A DNA stretch of 64,000 nucleotides, from the NCBI RefSeq assembly GCF_009834765.1, contig NZ_WVHP01000001.1, positions 62,001 through 126,000 of the forward strand, written 5' to 3'. This document shows positions 19,638 through 29,226 of the stretch, in pieces; the stretch's first letter is position 1; every line of letters begins with the position of its first letter. A program made the position numbers and the translations under genes. The notes beneath the pieces were generated by a model that did no database searches, was not told the DNA's origin, and saw only the letters and a program-made list of their open reading frames with translations. Origin of the DNA: Saccharibacter sp. EH611. Lineage in GTDB: Bacteria; Pseudomonadota; Alphaproteobacteria; Acetobacterales; Acetobacteraceae.

Positions 19638-20857
19638 TGACTGATTGTGCTTCCGATACTCGGGTCACTCTGGACGATGTTCGCGCCGCCCAGAAACGTA
19701 TTGCAGCAACTATTGCCCGTACTCCAACGATTCGCAATGTTGCTCTTTCCCGAATTACGGAAGCCGACATTAGCATTAAACTCGACAATCTTCAGGCTAT
19801 CGGTTCATTCAAAGAACGTGGAGCCGCCAACCGCATGGCCCTCCTCACGCCTGAAGAACGTGCCCACGGCGTCATCACTGTGTCCGCTGGGAACCATGCG
19901 CAAGGTGTTGCCCGTCAAGCGAGCCTCCTTGACCTTGATGCCACCATCGTGATGCCCCGCTTTACGCCTGCGACAAAAGTTGCTGCCACAAAAAGCTGGG
20001 GCGCGCGTGTCGTCCTTGCCGGAGATAATTTTGACGAAGCCTGTGCTACTGCCGAAGAGCTACGTCAAAAAGAAAACCGCACCCTGATCCACCCTTTTGA
20101 TGACCCTGCCGTGATCGCAGGCCAAGGCACGTGCGCGCTCGAAATGCTCGAAGATGCCCCTGACCTTGATATGGTCGTGGTGCCCATCGGCGGTGGGGGG
20201 CTTATCTCCGGCTTTTTCACCGTTTTAAAGGCTCTTCGCCCACAAACGAAGATTTATGGCGTTCAGGTTTCTGCCTACTCTCCTTTGCGTCATTACCCCG
20301 AAGGCCCCGTGGACGTGCCAGGAGGCTCAACGTTGGCGGAAGGAATCGCTGTCGTTCATCCGGGTCATCATTGCCTCGACATTATTAACCATCAGCTTGA
20401 TGGTGTCTTTGTCGTTGATGAACTGCAGGTTGAAAGCGCGATTACCACGCTTGCAGAGAAAGCCCGACAAGTCTCCGAAGGCGCAGGTGCGGCTCCATTA
20501 GCCGCTATCTTAGCCAATCACGACTTCTTTAAAGGTAAAAAAGTCGGGTTTCCTATTTCTGGCGGAAATATTAATGCCCGCATTCTCGCGCATGTCATTT
20601 TACGCTCGCTCCTCCGCGAAGGCCGTATCTTGCGCCTTGTGTTCCAGATCCCCGATCGGCCTGGGTTGCTTGCGGACATTTCGCAGAAAATTGGTGATTT
20701 TGGCGGGAACATTATTGAAGTGTCTCATCACCGTCTCTTCGCCGCTCCTTCTGTGCAAACGGCTGAACTGGTTGTGATGATTGAAGCACGCGATACTGAA
20801 CATGCCCTACAGATCGAAAGTGATCTCTCCCAACATTACACAGTGCGCCGAGAGTAA
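19637..20857 (+). CDS. ilvA: Threonine ammonia-lyase, ACT-domain type
   Basis: PLP enzyme that deaminates threonine to 2-oxobutanoate, the first step to isoleucine. The 406-residue product carries the PLP lysine K59 in IGSFKERGAANRM, the SAGNHAQGVA substrate loop, and the glycine loop IGGGGLISG near residue 184. A C-terminal ACT domain spans roughly 325-406 (FQIPDRPGLLADIS), the shorter one-ACT form. That arrangement is found in both catabolic and biosynthetic enzymes, so its feedback behaviour cannot be told. It overlaps greA by one base in TAATG, so it is co-transcribed with it. Confidence 0.92.
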   Translation: MTDCASDTRVTLDDVRAAQKRIAATIARTPTIRNVALSRITEADISIKLDNLQAIGSFKERGAANRMALLTPEERAHGVITVSAGNHAQGVARQASLLDLDATIVMPRFTPATKVAATKSWGARVVLAGDNFDEACATAEELRQKENRTLIHPFDDPAVIAGQGTCALEMLEDAPDLDMVVVPIGGGGLISGFFTVLKALRPQTKIYGVQVSAYSPLRHYPEGPVDVPGGSTLAEGIAVVHPGHHCLDIINHQLDGVFVVDELQVESAITTLAEKARQVSEGAGAAPLAAILANHDFFKGKKVGFPISGGNINARILAHVILRSLLREGRILRLVFQIPDRPGLLADISQKIGDFGGNIIEVSHHRLFAAPSVQTAELVVMIEARDTEHALQIESDLSQHYTVRRE

Positions 20858-20982
20858 GCCTTTCTTCGTACAAAATTGAAACAATATGTTTTAGCTCTGT
20901 TGGTTCACAGAGGAGCAAAAGCTGGCTTATGGTCACGTCATAGGCCAGCAGCCCTGCCTTCTCTTTTTAAGGAATGTGAATC

Positions 20983-21588
20983 ATGTCTTCTCCACGCATT
21001 TTAATCCTCTACTATTCGACCTACGGCCATGTTGAAACAATGGCTGAAGCCATCGCTCTTGGTGTTCGTGATGCTGGGGCACAAGCCGATATTCGTCGTG
21101 TTCCAGAGCTCGTTCCCGAAGACGCAGCCAAAGCAAACGGGTTTAAGCTAGATCAGAAAGCCCCGATCGCACAGCCTTCTGAACTCGTCGATTACGACGG
21201 CATTATCGTTGGCGGCCCAACACGCTTTGGACGCCTACCGGCTCAGCTCGCTAACTTCTTTGACCAAACTGGCGGCCTATGGCTCAAAGGGGCGTTAATC
21301 GGGAAAGTCGGTGCCGCCTTTACGTCCACAGGCAGCCAACATGGTGGGCAAGAAACGACCCTCTACTCTATCTTGTCGAACCTCATCCATCACGGAATGG
21401 TCATTACTGGCCTGCCTTACTCCTTCCAAGGGCAGCTCACAAACAGCGAGATCAGCGGCGGCGCACCCTATGGGGCCACCACCATCGCTGGGCCAGACGG
21501 CTCTCGCCAAGTGAGCGAGAATGAACGTGATGGCGGCCGTTTCTTAGGCAAGCATGTTGCCGATATTGCGGCGCGCCTCGTAAAATAA
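20983..21588 (+). CDS. wrbA: NAD(P)H:quinone oxidoreductase, WrbA type
   Basis: FMN-dependent two-electron quinone reductase that avoids semiquinone and superoxide formation. The 201 residues follow the WrbA flavodoxin-like course: [16 protein letters not shown] (FMN phosphate loop) at the start, then [18 protein letters not shown], and [15 protein letters not shown] in the middle, both diagnostic. It is monocistronic, preceded by AAGGA about 11 nt from the start, and ends in a terminator shared with upp. Confidence 0.94.
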   Translation: MSSPRILILYYSTYGHVETMAEAIALGVRDAGAQADIRRVPELVPEDAAKANGFKLDQKAPIAQPSELVDYDGIIVGGPTRFGRLPAQLANFFDQTGGLWLKGALIGKVGAAFTSTGSQHGGQETTLYSILSNLIHHGMVITGLPYSFQGQLTNSEISGGAPYGATTIAGPDGSRQVSENERDGGRFLGKHVADIAARLVK

Positions 21589-21604
21589 GGCCCAGCCTTT
21601 AAAT

Positions 21605-21629
21605 AAGGCCCAGTCTTTACTGGGCCTTT
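21605..21629. terminator. Bidirectional terminator between wrbA and upp
   Basis: Nine-base stem AAGGCCCAG / CTGGGCCTT with a 6-nt loop and T-run. Located between convergent genes. A second copy of AAATAAGGCCCAG lies just upstream, partly overlapping the wrbA stop. Confidence 0.82.
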
Positions 21630-21635
21630 CCCCTC

Positions 21636-22280
21636 TTAATTCGTTCCAAAAAAACGATCCCCTGCATCCCCAAGCCCGGGGACGATATAGCCTTTTTCAT
21701 TAAGTTTCTCATCAAGAGAACAGGTTATAATCCGCACATCAGGATGTATTTTCTGAAGCAAAGCAACGCCTTCAGGAGCTGCAATCAAACAGGCAAAAAT
21801 AATATTTTTAGCCCCTGCTTGTTTAAGACGTGTAATAGCGGCATCGGCAGAGTTTCCTGTCGCCAGCATAGGGTCTAACACAATGCAACATTTCTGATGA
21901 ATATGGTCAGGAACTTTGAAATAATATTCTTCCGCTTCCAATGTTACATGATCACGCTGCATACCGACATGCCCAACACTTGCGGAAGGAACAAGATCTA
22001 GCATGCCATCAAGCAAACCACACCCTGCTCTTAAAATGGGCACAAAACAAATCTGCGCTTCATCCATCCGTTCAACAGCGGCTTGAGTACCATCCGGCAG
22101 AAGAACCTTCGCGTGCATTAACGGAAGATCCTCTAGTGTTTCATAAGCAAGAAGGAGACTCAGCTCTCTCACTGAAGCACGAAACACAGCAATGGGCGTA
22201 TCACGCTGCCGAAGAAATGCTAATTTATGGCGGACAAGAGGATGTGTCAGCACACGCACCATAGAAGAAGATGACGACAT
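21636..22280 (-). CDS. upp: Uracil phosphoribosyltransferase
   Basis: Salvage enzyme making UMP from uracil and PRPP. The 214-residue protein has the family segments THPLVRHKLAFLR, VPILRAGCGLLDGML and the PRPP-binding loop VLDPMLATGNSADAAI near residue 130. The uracil-binding C-terminus is GYIVPGLGDAGDRFFGT. The start codon overlaps the msrB stop in TAATG with an AAAGG site 6 nt upstream. It is the second gene of an msrB-upp pair. Confidence 0.95.
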   Translation of the reverse strand: MSSSSSMVRVLTHPLVRHKLAFLRQRDTPIAVFRASVRELSLLLAYETLEDLPLMHAKVLLPDGTQAAVERMDEAQICFVPILRAGCGLLDGMLDLVPSASVGHVGMQRDHVTLEAEEYYFKVPDHIHQKCCIVLDPMLATGNSADAAITRLKQAGAKNIIFACLIAAPEGVALLQKIHPDVRIITCSLDEKLNEKGYIVPGLGDAGDRFFGTN

Positions 22281-22708
22281 TAAGAGCCTTTCTCTGTGGA
22301 TACCTCATCATCAGCAATAAACTGAAGAGCAAGGCCATTCATGCAATAACGCTTTCCCGTTGGGAGCGGCCCATCGGGAAAAAGATGCCCTAAATGACCA
22401 CGACAGCGCGCGCAATGTACTTCAACACGATACATCCCAAAACGCGTATCTTCTGACACCCCGACCCCATTTTCTTCAACATCAAAGAAAGACGGCCATC
22501 CGGAGCCACTGTCATATTTCTTTTCAGAACGAAACAGCACATGCCCACACCCAGCACAGCAATAACGGCCGGGGCGTTTTTCATCATTCAACGGACTGGT
22601 TCCAGCCCGTTCCGTCCCGTGGTCTCGCAAAATACGACGTTGCTCGTCGCTTAAATCTCCACATGCGCACCCGGGGGCATCAGATCCTTCATTTTCTTCA
22701 ATATTCAT
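22280..22708 (-). CDS. msrB: Peptide-methionine (R)-S-oxide reductase
   Basis: Reduces the R-form of methionine sulfoxide in oxidised proteins. The 142-residue product shows both zinc-binding pairs (CCAGC and CARC), the YDSGSGWPSF signature and the catalytic cysteine in GKRYCMNGLAL. An upstream in-frame ATG at 22729 exists, but the one at 22708 has AAGGA 6 nt upstream and is preferred. An N-terminal CACGD pair is additional to the four zinc cysteines. It is coupled to upp downstream; there is no obvious functional link between the two. Confidence 0.93.
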   Translation of the reverse strand: MNIEENEGSDAPGCACGDLSDEQRRILRDHGTERAGTSPLNDEKRPGRYCCAGCGHVLFRSEKKYDSGSGWPSFFDVEENGVGVSEDTRFGMYRVEVHCARCRGHLGHLFPDGPLPTGKRYCMNGLALQFIADDEVSTEKGS

Positions 22709-22791
22709 AAGCGTTCCTTTTCTACGCATCGCAACGTCTTTTAAACGAGGTTTTGTATGAAGAAGAAATTACCCTACTATGCACAGGTTAA

Positions 22792-22819
22792 TTGACAAAG
22801 AAGAGTGCAGCGCAATGAT
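22792..22819 (+). promoter_or_regulatory. Probable sigma-70 promoter of the envC-like gene
   Basis: Consensus -35 TTGACA (22792-22797) and a 4/6 match -10 AATGAT (22814-22819) with 16-bp spacing, about 70 bp before the start at 22889. An imperfect hairpin (TCTCTT / AAGAGA) lies in the leader. Confidence 0.5.
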
Positions 22820-22888
22820 GGTTTTTCTCTCTTCGAGCGTGATAAGAGAATAATAAAACCGTCACCTTAAGATAAAGAGGCTGCTTCT

Positions 22889-24178
22889 GTGCTCTGTATA
22901 AGACAGTTCCTGTTGACCTCTTTAATCGTCCCCCTCCTCATTGGGGAATGTCTCATCGTGCCAGCATCACAAACACTCGCACGCTCCTCACGTCAGGCAC
23001 ACTCTCCCTCCCATACCCAAACATCGCACGAGAGCCAAGAAGCACGCCAAACCCTCCAACACAACTTACAACAAGAAATTCAAAATCTTCAAATGCGCGA
23101 GCAACAAACACAGCATGATATGCAACAAGCACGTTTAAGTACCCAGCAAGTAACCGCACTCAAAAGACAGCAACGCCGCCTACAACTTGCTTTAAAACGC
23201 ACGCAAGCCACACTCGTCCGTCTCAACAACCAAATGGCCCAGCTCGACACACGCGACACAATGCTAGACCAAAAGGAAACAGCTCAAACACAGGAAGCAC
23301 TTTCTCTTTTGTCACTTCTGATGCAAATACAGCAAAGTCCCGGGCCACTCTTCCGCCCCGCATCACCAACGTCAGAAGATCCAGCTCTAGCCTTGCCTCT
23401 TCTACACGCTCGCCTTGTGGCCATACAGCACCATGCCAATGCGCTTCAGCGTGAACGGCTCGCTCTCCATCACTCTCAAACTCAACTTGATCAAAACGCG
23501 CGACTGATACAAACCCAACAACAAAAGCAAGAGCAACGCCATAACGAAAGCTTAGAGCGAGCCCAAGAAGCCCTCGCAAAGCAACAAGAGGCTCAACAAA
23601 ATCTTGCGCATTCCCGAGCTTTACTCAACGAGTCACGGGCCAATATGCACTCACTTACCAATGCGATTGAACGCCTAGCCCGGCAGGAAGCTGCTGCGCG
23701 CCGTCATTTGCTGCAACAAGCACGTTTGCTGCGCAAAAAGCACCATGGCACGCAAGCCCATCAAGCAGAAACGGCCCTTCACGCGCTTGATACTGGCCCT
23801 GGTCTGGCTAAGGGGCAAGGCCTCTCCCCCGTCCAAGGAACACTCATCACCCGGTGGGGGCAAGAAACAGAGGCCGGGCCTGCAACAGGCTTGACCTATC
23901 GCACGCCTCCCTCAGCACCAGTCTATGCTCCCTGTTCAGGCCGCCTTCTCTTTACAGGAGATTTCCGCTCCTTTGGGCCGATGGTTATCCTTGATTGCGG
24001 GCACAGCCAGCGTTTTGTTCTCGCAGGCTTCGGCCATATTACCGCGCAAACTCAGCAAGCGATTCAGCGTCATGACCGTTTAGGCGCGATGCCCCAGCAA
24101 GGAGGGCACCTTTTTGTACAATTCCGCCGTGGCACAAACATTGCCAACCCCATGCCTTTTCTCACATCTTCTCCCTAA
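22889..24178 (+). CDS. EnvC-like murein hydrolase activator (degenerate M23)
   Basis: Periplasmic coiled-coil protein of the EnvC family, which activates cell-wall amidases during septum splitting. The 429-residue product starts with a hydrophobic signal peptide. A long Gln/Arg/Leu-rich coiled-coil region follows at about 45-290, and a C-terminal LytM/M23-like domain covers about 310-425. The zinc ligands of active M23 peptidases (HxxxD and HxH) are not intact in that domain, matching EnvC-type activators rather than peptidases. The start is GTG with AAGAGG 8 nt upstream. It is followed by a carboxyl-terminal protease gene, the usual alphaproteobacterial pairing. Confidence 0.86.
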   Translation: MLCIRQFLLTSLIVPLLIGECLIVPASQTLARSSRQAHSPSHTQTSHESQEARQTLQHNLQQEIQNLQMREQQTQHDMQQARLSTQQVTALKRQQRRLQLALKRTQATLVRLNNQMAQLDTRDTMLDQKETAQTQEALSLLSLLMQIQQSPGPLFRPASPTSEDPALALPLLHARLVAIQHHANALQRERLALHHSQTQLDQNARLIQTQQQKQEQRHNESLERAQEALAKQQEAQQNLAHSRALLNESRANMHSLTNAIERLARQEAAARRHLLQQARLLRKKHHGTQAHQAETALHALDTGPGLAKGQGLSPVQGTLITRWGQETEAGPATGLTYRTPPSAPVYAPCSGRLLFTGDFRSFGPMVILDCGHSQRFVLAGFGHITAQTQQAIQRHDRLGAMPQQGGHLFVQFRRGTNIANPMPFLTSSP

Positions 24179-24319
24179 CAGACTGATTTTTACACCAATC
24201 ATGCTCGGTAGAGTTTCACCTTTAATCGAAAAGAGATAAGCTAGCTTTACCGTTTAATGCCGCGACATAGTCCTGTGGCCCGACTTTTCTCCTTTCTTCC
24301 CTGTGAGGATGACACCATT

Positions 24320-25765
24320 ATGATAGTCAAAACCGGTCCGATTTTGGGTGTTACCGGTGCTGTTATGGGCCTAGCATACGGCCTGTTCGGGGCCGGGGTT
24401 GGCCCCGCCTACAGCCACAATATGGCCCATTCGCTGCCAGCCCTCACCGCAGACAGCGCCCAACCGGCACAGCATGATAAAAACGACGATCAAGACAATA
24501 ACGCCGAGACCGTTCGTATGCTGACCCTCCTCGGCACGGTCATGGATGTTGTTCATTCTGAATATGTTGAGCCTATTAAAGACAAGAAGCTCATCAATAA
24601 TGCCCTCCAAGGCATGGTCGGCAATCTTGACCCACATTCTTCCTATATGGATCCACAGCAGCTTAAAGACATGCAAGATGAAATGTCTGGGCAGTTTGGC
24701 GGGTTGGGCCTCCAGGTTCAGGCGGATTCAGGGCATGTTCGCGTCGTTTCTCCTATTGACGATACACCCGCAGCCCGCGCCGGTATTCAGCCTGGCGATG
24801 TCATTACAATGGTGGACAATAAAAGCATTGCCGACCTCACGCTGGATCAATCCGTGCGTAAAATGCGTGGGAAACCCGGCACCAAAATTGTCCTCACCAT
24901 TCTCCGTCCTAAAACGGGGAAAACACAGACCCTCACCCTCACACGGGAAATCATTCATACGCAGATTGTGCGCTCTGCTCTTTACGGACGCACGGCCTAT
25001 ATTCGCCTCACTGAGTTTGACGATGCTCTTGAGCACGATATGCGCAAAGCTTACGAAAAACTCGTCAAAGATGTCGCTAAAACTCCCGGGAAAACACTGA
25101 ATGGCCTCGTCCTTGACCTGCGTTCCAACCCGGGTGGGAAGCTTGACCAAGCCATTGCTGTGTCACGTGACTTCATTCGTGAGGGGGAAATTGTCTCCAT
25201 CCGTGGACGTCACCCTGAAAATAATCAGCACTGGGACGGAAAAAATACTGACATTACCCACGGTCTCCCCATTGTTGTCTTGACCAATGCGGGTTCTGCC
25301 TCTGCCAGCGAAATTGTTTCAGGAGCGCTGAAAGACCATCACCGAGCGATCATTATGGGAGAACGCACCTTCGGCAAAGGCTCTGTGCAGACAATCCTCC
25401 CTATTGGAGACCAAGGCGCTATTCGCCTAACGACGGCACGCTATTACACGCCCTCTGGTCGTTCTATTCAGGGCCTCGGCATTACGCCAGATATCGCTGT
25501 GCAAGCCACCCGTGAGGATGACAGCGCTTTTACCTATCACGAGTCCGACCTTGCCCATGTCCTAACCAATATCGGAAGCTCAGAGACTAAAGAAACACTG
25601 CGTCATGATTTACCCGAAGGAGCGAAGAAGATTGACCGTCTTCCTCCACAAAAGTGGCCGGCTTTTGACCCGAAAAAACCGGAAACTGACTTCCAACTTC
25701 AACAGGCATTACGCCTCGTCACGCTCATGACGGCGACCCCACAGACACAGGGAACGCAAAAATGA
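24320..25765 (+). CDS. ctpA: S41 family carboxyl-terminal processing protease
   Basis: Periplasmic serine protease that trims or degrades envelope proteins from the C-terminus. About 481 residues: an N-terminal hydrophobic anchor or signal, the NLDPHSSYMDP segment, a PDZ domain near 105-185 (GLGLQVQADSG, DDTPAARAGIQPGD), and the S41 core. Its core shows AGSASASEIVSG (serine loop near residue 326) and GERTFGKGSVQ (catalytic lysine). The frame is open to 24257, but the ATG at 24320 with GAGGA about 10 nt upstream is preferred and places the anchor at the N-terminus. Its stop overlaps rppH (ATGA). Confidence 0.92.
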   Translation: MIVKTGPILGVTGAVMGLAYGLFGAGVGPAYSHNMAHSLPALTADSAQPAQHDKNDDQDNNAETVRMLTLLGTVMDVVHSEYVEPIKDKKLINNALQGMVGNLDPHSSYMDPQQLKDMQDEMSGQFGGLGLQVQADSGHVRVVSPIDDTPAARAGIQPGDVITMVDNKSIADLTLDQSVRKMRGKPGTKIVLTILRPKTGKTQTLTLTREIIHTQIVRSALYGRTAYIRLTEFDDALEHDMRKAYEKLVKDVAKTPGKTLNGLVLDLRSNPGGKLDQAIAVSRDFIREGEIVSIRGRHPENNQHWDGKNTDITHGLPIVVLTNAGSASASEIVSGALKDHHRAIIMGERTFGKGSVQTILPIGDQGAIRLTTARYYTPSGRSIQGLGITPDIAVQATREDDSAFTYHESDLAHVLTNIGSSETKETLRHDLPEGAKKIDRLPPQKWPAFDPKKPETDFQLQQALRLVTLMTATPQTQGTQK

Positions 25766-26280
25766 CCACCCCTACCGATCTTCCCTATCGCCCCAATGTC
25801 GGCATTGCGCTGTTTAATGCAGAGGGGAAGCTTTTCTTCGCCCAACGCGCAGACCTCCCTGGTGAGGTCTGGCAATGCCCTCAAGGGGGGATTGATGACG
25901 GGGAAACCCCACATCAAGCCGCTCAACGGGAAATGATGGAAGAAATCGGAACCAGCAAGGCTGTTCTTTTAGGAGAACGGGAAGATTGGTATGCCTATGA
26001 CCTCCCAGCTGCCCTTATCGGTAAAGCATTGGGCGGACGTTATCGCGGGCAACGGCAAAAATGGTTCGTCTTCGGTTATACCGGCCAAGACAGTGACATT
26101 CGCCTTGATGGACAAGACCCTGCCGAGTTTAGCACATGGCGTTGGGTCTCTCCTGCAGAGATCACGCAGGGAAGCTATGACCTCGGCTTTAAAGGCGATC
26201 TCTATAAAACTGTTCTGCCTGACCTTGTCGCTGTCTTTCAGGATGCCCCTAAGGATTGGATCCGCACCAGCCGCGCATAA
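25762..26280 (+). CDS. rppH: RNA pyrophosphohydrolase (Nudix)
   Basis: Removes pyrophosphate from the 5' end of mRNA, opening it to decay by RNases. The 172-residue protein contains a complete Nudix box near residues 33-55 (CPQGGIDDGETPHQAA, then REMMEEIG) and the RppH family's YRPNVGIALFN start and GQRQKWFVFGYTG. It overlaps ctpA by four bases. Its last 43 bp overlap the 3' end of a convergent ABC transporter gene, so the two transcripts are antisense to each other at their ends. Confidence 0.93.
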   Translation: MTTPTDLPYRPNVGIALFNAEGKLFFAQRADLPGEVWQCPQGGIDDGETPHQAAQREMMEEIGTSKAVLLGEREDWYAYDLPAALIGKALGGRYRGQRQKWFVFGYTGQDSDIRLDGQDPAEFSTWRWVSPAEITQGSYDLGFKGDLYKTVLPDLVAVFQDAPKDWIRTSRA

Positions 26281-27992
26281 AGGCCGTTTTGATGCAGGAG
26301 GTCGGTATGCGTGCCGGCTTCCACAATCTTTCCCTGATCCAGCACAATAATTTTATCCGCTGTTTGCACCGTCGCCAAACGATGTGCCACCACGAGGGTT
26401 GTCCGCCCACGGCGTAATTGGCTCAACCCTTCCTGCACGCGTGCTTCATTTTCAGAATCCAGCGCGCTAGTGGCTTCATCTAACAGTAAGAAACGTGGGT
26501 TCCGTAGTAAAGCACGCGCTAACGCGACGCGTTGCCTCTGCCCACCGGAAAGACGCTGCCCTCCTGTCCCGATCACAGTATGAATGCCGTCAGGCAGCTG
26601 TTCCACAAAGTCCAAAGCTGCTGCTTTACAGACAGCCACGACCTCTTCATCAGAGGCGTCAGGTCGACCAAGGCGGATATTGTCCATCACGGACAAATCA
26701 AACAACGCTGTTTCTTGGCTAACATAAGCAATCTGATCCCGCAGGCTCGCTAAGGTGAGATCACGTAAATCCACCCCTTCCATTGTAATCGCCCCGGCAC
26801 TGACATCATGCAGACGAGGAATGAGCGATAGAGCCGTCGATTTCCCAGCGCCACTTGGCCCCACAAACGCGACTGTTTCTCCCGGTTGAACCTCGAGCTC
26901 AAAATCACACAAAGCCTCATGACCATCGGGATAACGATACGACACACGGGAAAAAACAAGATGCCCCTCCCCATCGGGCAGCAAGCGGGCCTCCGGTTTT
27001 TCAGAAACAGCGGCCGGTTCATCAATCACCGTGAAAATACGCGCCATGCCCGCTAACCCTTCTTGAAGGGATGTATTGAGCGAGCCTAGCGCCCGCAAAG
27101 GGCGCGATGCTGCAAACAAAGCCGCAATAAATGCCGTAAAGTCACCCAGCGTGGCTCCACCCATCGCTGAACGCCACCCCGCAAAACCCAGCACCAAAGC
27201 AATCGCTGCCCCACCAATGACTTCCAGCATCGGATCCAAACGAGCACGATTGCACGCAATGCGTAAGAATAGATCATGAAGTTGATCTAACGCACGACCA
27301 ATGCGGCCTTCTTCCAGCTTCTCCATCCGATAAATGCGAATTTGTCGAGCAAGAGAAAAACTCTCCGTCAATAAAGCAGAGGTTCGGCCCACCTGCTCTT
27401 GCATGCCACCCGATGCACGCCGCACGCGCCTGCCCAACTTTTGCACCGGAATGGTTGCCAAGGGATATAACACAACGGCAATCACACTGAGCTCCCAATC
27501 CGTCCAGATCATTGATGCGACCAGCCCAACAATCGTCACGACATCACCCAACGCATTTACCGAGCGTGTTAGCGCTTCACGGATTGCCAAGGCATCGCTG
27601 GTAAAACGCGCTGCCCATTGAGCAGGAGCCTCACGTTCAATCCGGGCAATATCAGCCCCTAGAGCATGCACGAACATGCGCCCTTGAAGGCTCCGCACCA
27701 CGCGCATCACCATCTTCTGCACCGCAACATTTTGCCCATATTGCGCAAGAGCCTTCGCCCCTGTGACAAGGATGACCAAAATCGGCACTTGATAGAGAAT
27801 ACGCGGGTCATGAGCGGCAAACATATCAATCGCACGCTTGATCACCAGCGGGTAAAGAGCCGTGAGCACAGCCATCGCGATCGTGAGGATAAAAATCAGG
27901 CTCACATGGCCTATATGAGGGCGAATTTCCTCACGCCATATCCGCCCAATAAGCGCGAAACTGGCCGTATCATCTGTGCTATGCTGCGTCAT
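26238..27992 (-). CDS. ABC transporter, fused permease/ATPase (MsbA-like exporter)
   Basis: Half-transporter that would act as a homodimer in the inner membrane. The 584-residue protein has six predicted helices in the first 310 residues and an ATP-binding domain: Walker A GPSGAGKST near residue 380, signature LSGGQRQR, Walker B FLLLDEATSALD, and H-loop VVAHRLATV. Similarity in layout to MsbA lipid A flippases suggests a lipid or LPS-linked substrate, but general lipid or drug exporters have the same form. It sits 19 bp downstream of the CCA-adding enzyme gene on the same strand and overlaps rppH convergently. Confidence 0.88.
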   Translation of the reverse strand: MTQHSTDDTASFALIGRIWREEIRPHIGHVSLIFILTIAMAVLTALYPLVIKRAIDMFAAHDPRILYQVPILVILVTGAKALAQYGQNVAVQKMVMRVVRSLQGRMFVHALGADIARIEREAPAQWAARFTSDALAIREALTRSVNALGDVVTIVGLVASMIWTDWELSVIAVVLYPLATIPVQKLGRRVRRASGGMQEQVGRTSALLTESFSLARQIRIYRMEKLEEGRIGRALDQLHDLFLRIACNRARLDPMLEVIGGAAIALVLGFAGWRSAMGGATLGDFTAFIAALFAASRPLRALGSLNTSLQEGLAGMARIFTVIDEPAAVSEKPEARLLPDGEGHLVFSRVSYRYPDGHEALCDFELEVQPGETVAFVGPSGAGKSTALSLIPRLHDVSAGAITMEGVDLRDLTLASLRDQIAYVSQETALFDLSVMDNIRLGRPDASDEEVVAVCKAAALDFVEQLPDGIHTVIGTGGQRLSGGQRQRVALARALLRNPRFLLLDEATSALDSENEARVQEGLSQLRRGRTTLVVAHRLATVQTADKIIVLDQGKIVEAGTHTDLLHQNGLYARLVRIQSLGAS

Positions 27993-28011
27993 AGGGCGAA
28001 CCCTAACAGCC

Positions 28012-29226
28012 TCATTCTTGGGAGGGAAGCTGCTGCATAAGCCATGTCTGACACGCTTGCCGGTCTGGACGGCAGCCTTGCGCCATCCACCAGGCCCGCG
28101 TTTTCTTTATCCATTGGCCCAGCTCCGGCCCAGGTTTCAACCCAAGCGCAATTCCATCACGCCCTGCAAGAGGAAATTCAGGTTGCGCGGTAGCAGCGAT
28201 ACGCGCCCGCAAACGCTCCCAACTGGCCTCTGGGGACGCATCATAATGCGCTTGAGCAAGCCACGTGCGGTCAATCAAAACGGCTTCCGATTGAAGAACG
28301 CGTGCGCGCCGAATATCATCATCATCCATCTCAGGACGTAGAACAGGGTGGGCTTGAGCATACGCATTTAGAGCTGATTTCTCCACGTTTGAGAGCTTCA
28401 GCGCTTGCCCAACCGCTGGATCAGGCGAAAGCGCATAAAGACGCACAAGAGCACGCTGTTGCCCCTCGCATGCCAATAAAGCCGCTAATCCTGACGGTTC
28501 TGCCTGCGGAAGAAGTGTGCGCAAAAGACCTGTCTGATCCATAAGACCAATTGTGGATTCAAGATTGGGGCCCGCTAATATTTTGAGAAGTTCAGACGCG
28601 ATCCTCTCAACAGAAAGCTGCGCCATATTCTGACAATGCTGCGTAATCGCCGCACAGGCTTCCTGGTCAGGAACATCTCCTCCATACCGCGCTTGGAAAC
28701 GAAAAAAACGCAAAGCCCGCAGCGCATCTTCTTCAATCCGTTGTGCAGCCCGTCCAACGAAACGAACGCGACGCGCTTCTAAATCCTCTTGTCCATGAAA
28801 AAAATCATAGAGCGTGCCATCCCGATCTAACGACATCGCATTGATCGTAAAATCACGCCGCGCGGCATCTTCCTGCCAATTATCCGTCCATGCCACCACA
28901 GCGTGCCGACCATCCGTCTCCACATCACGCCGTAAAGTCGTAACTTCGTAAGGGTGATGATCAATCACCGCTGTAATTGTGCCATGAGCCAACCCTGTGG
29001 GGATCACCTTAACGCCGGCTTCCTCCAAGCATGCCTGTGCTTCTTCAGGAGGAAGTGGGCTGGCTAAATCAAGGTCATGCACCGTCGCCCCACAAAGTAC
29101 ATCCCGAACAGATCCACCCACGAGTCGTGCCGTAGGAATAACCTCCCATAAACGCTCTAGCCCAGCAAAACCGGGAAACTGGCGTAAACGCTCATGTACC
29201 AACAACGTAGAAGCAACCACCGTCAA
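28012..29226 (-). CDS. cca: CCA-adding tRNA nucleotidyltransferase / polyA polymerase family
   Basis: Class II nucleotidyltransferase that adds or repairs the CCA end of tRNA. The 404-residue product has the LVGGSVRDVL motif near residue 36, the metal-binding HDLDLA (DxD-type), and the DFTINAMSLD and RVRFVGRAAQRIEEDALRAL signatures of the head and neck domains. The C-terminal part is less conserved. Homologues are often called pcnB, and the distinction cannot be made by eye. Its start overlaps the end of a DUF1285 gene by four bases, so the pair is translationally coupled. Confidence 0.9.
   Translation of the reverse strand: MTVVASTLLVHERLRQFPGFAGLERLWEVIPTARLVGGSVRDVLCGATVHDLDLASPLPPEEAQACLEEAGVKVIPTGLAHGTITAVIDHHPYEVTTLRRDVETDGRHAVVAWTDNWQEDAARRDFTINAMSLDRDGTLYDFFHGQEDLEARRVRFVGRAAQRIEEDALRALRFFRFQARYGGDVPDQEACAAITQHCQNMAQLSVERIASELLKILAGPNLESTIGLMDQTGLLRTLLPQAEPSGLAALLACEGQQRALVRLYALSPDPAVGQALKLSNVEKSALNAYAQAHPVLRPEMDDDDIRRARVLQSEAVLIDRTWLAQAHYDASPEASWERLRARIAATAQPEFPLAGRDGIALGLKPGPELGQWIKKTRAWWMAQGCRPDRQACQTWLMQQLPSQE

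Noticed and set aside
20858-20982. Imperfect inverted repeat CTGGC..GCCAG between ilvA and wrbA
   Set aside because: Short arms and no T-run directly after it; too weak to call a terminator.
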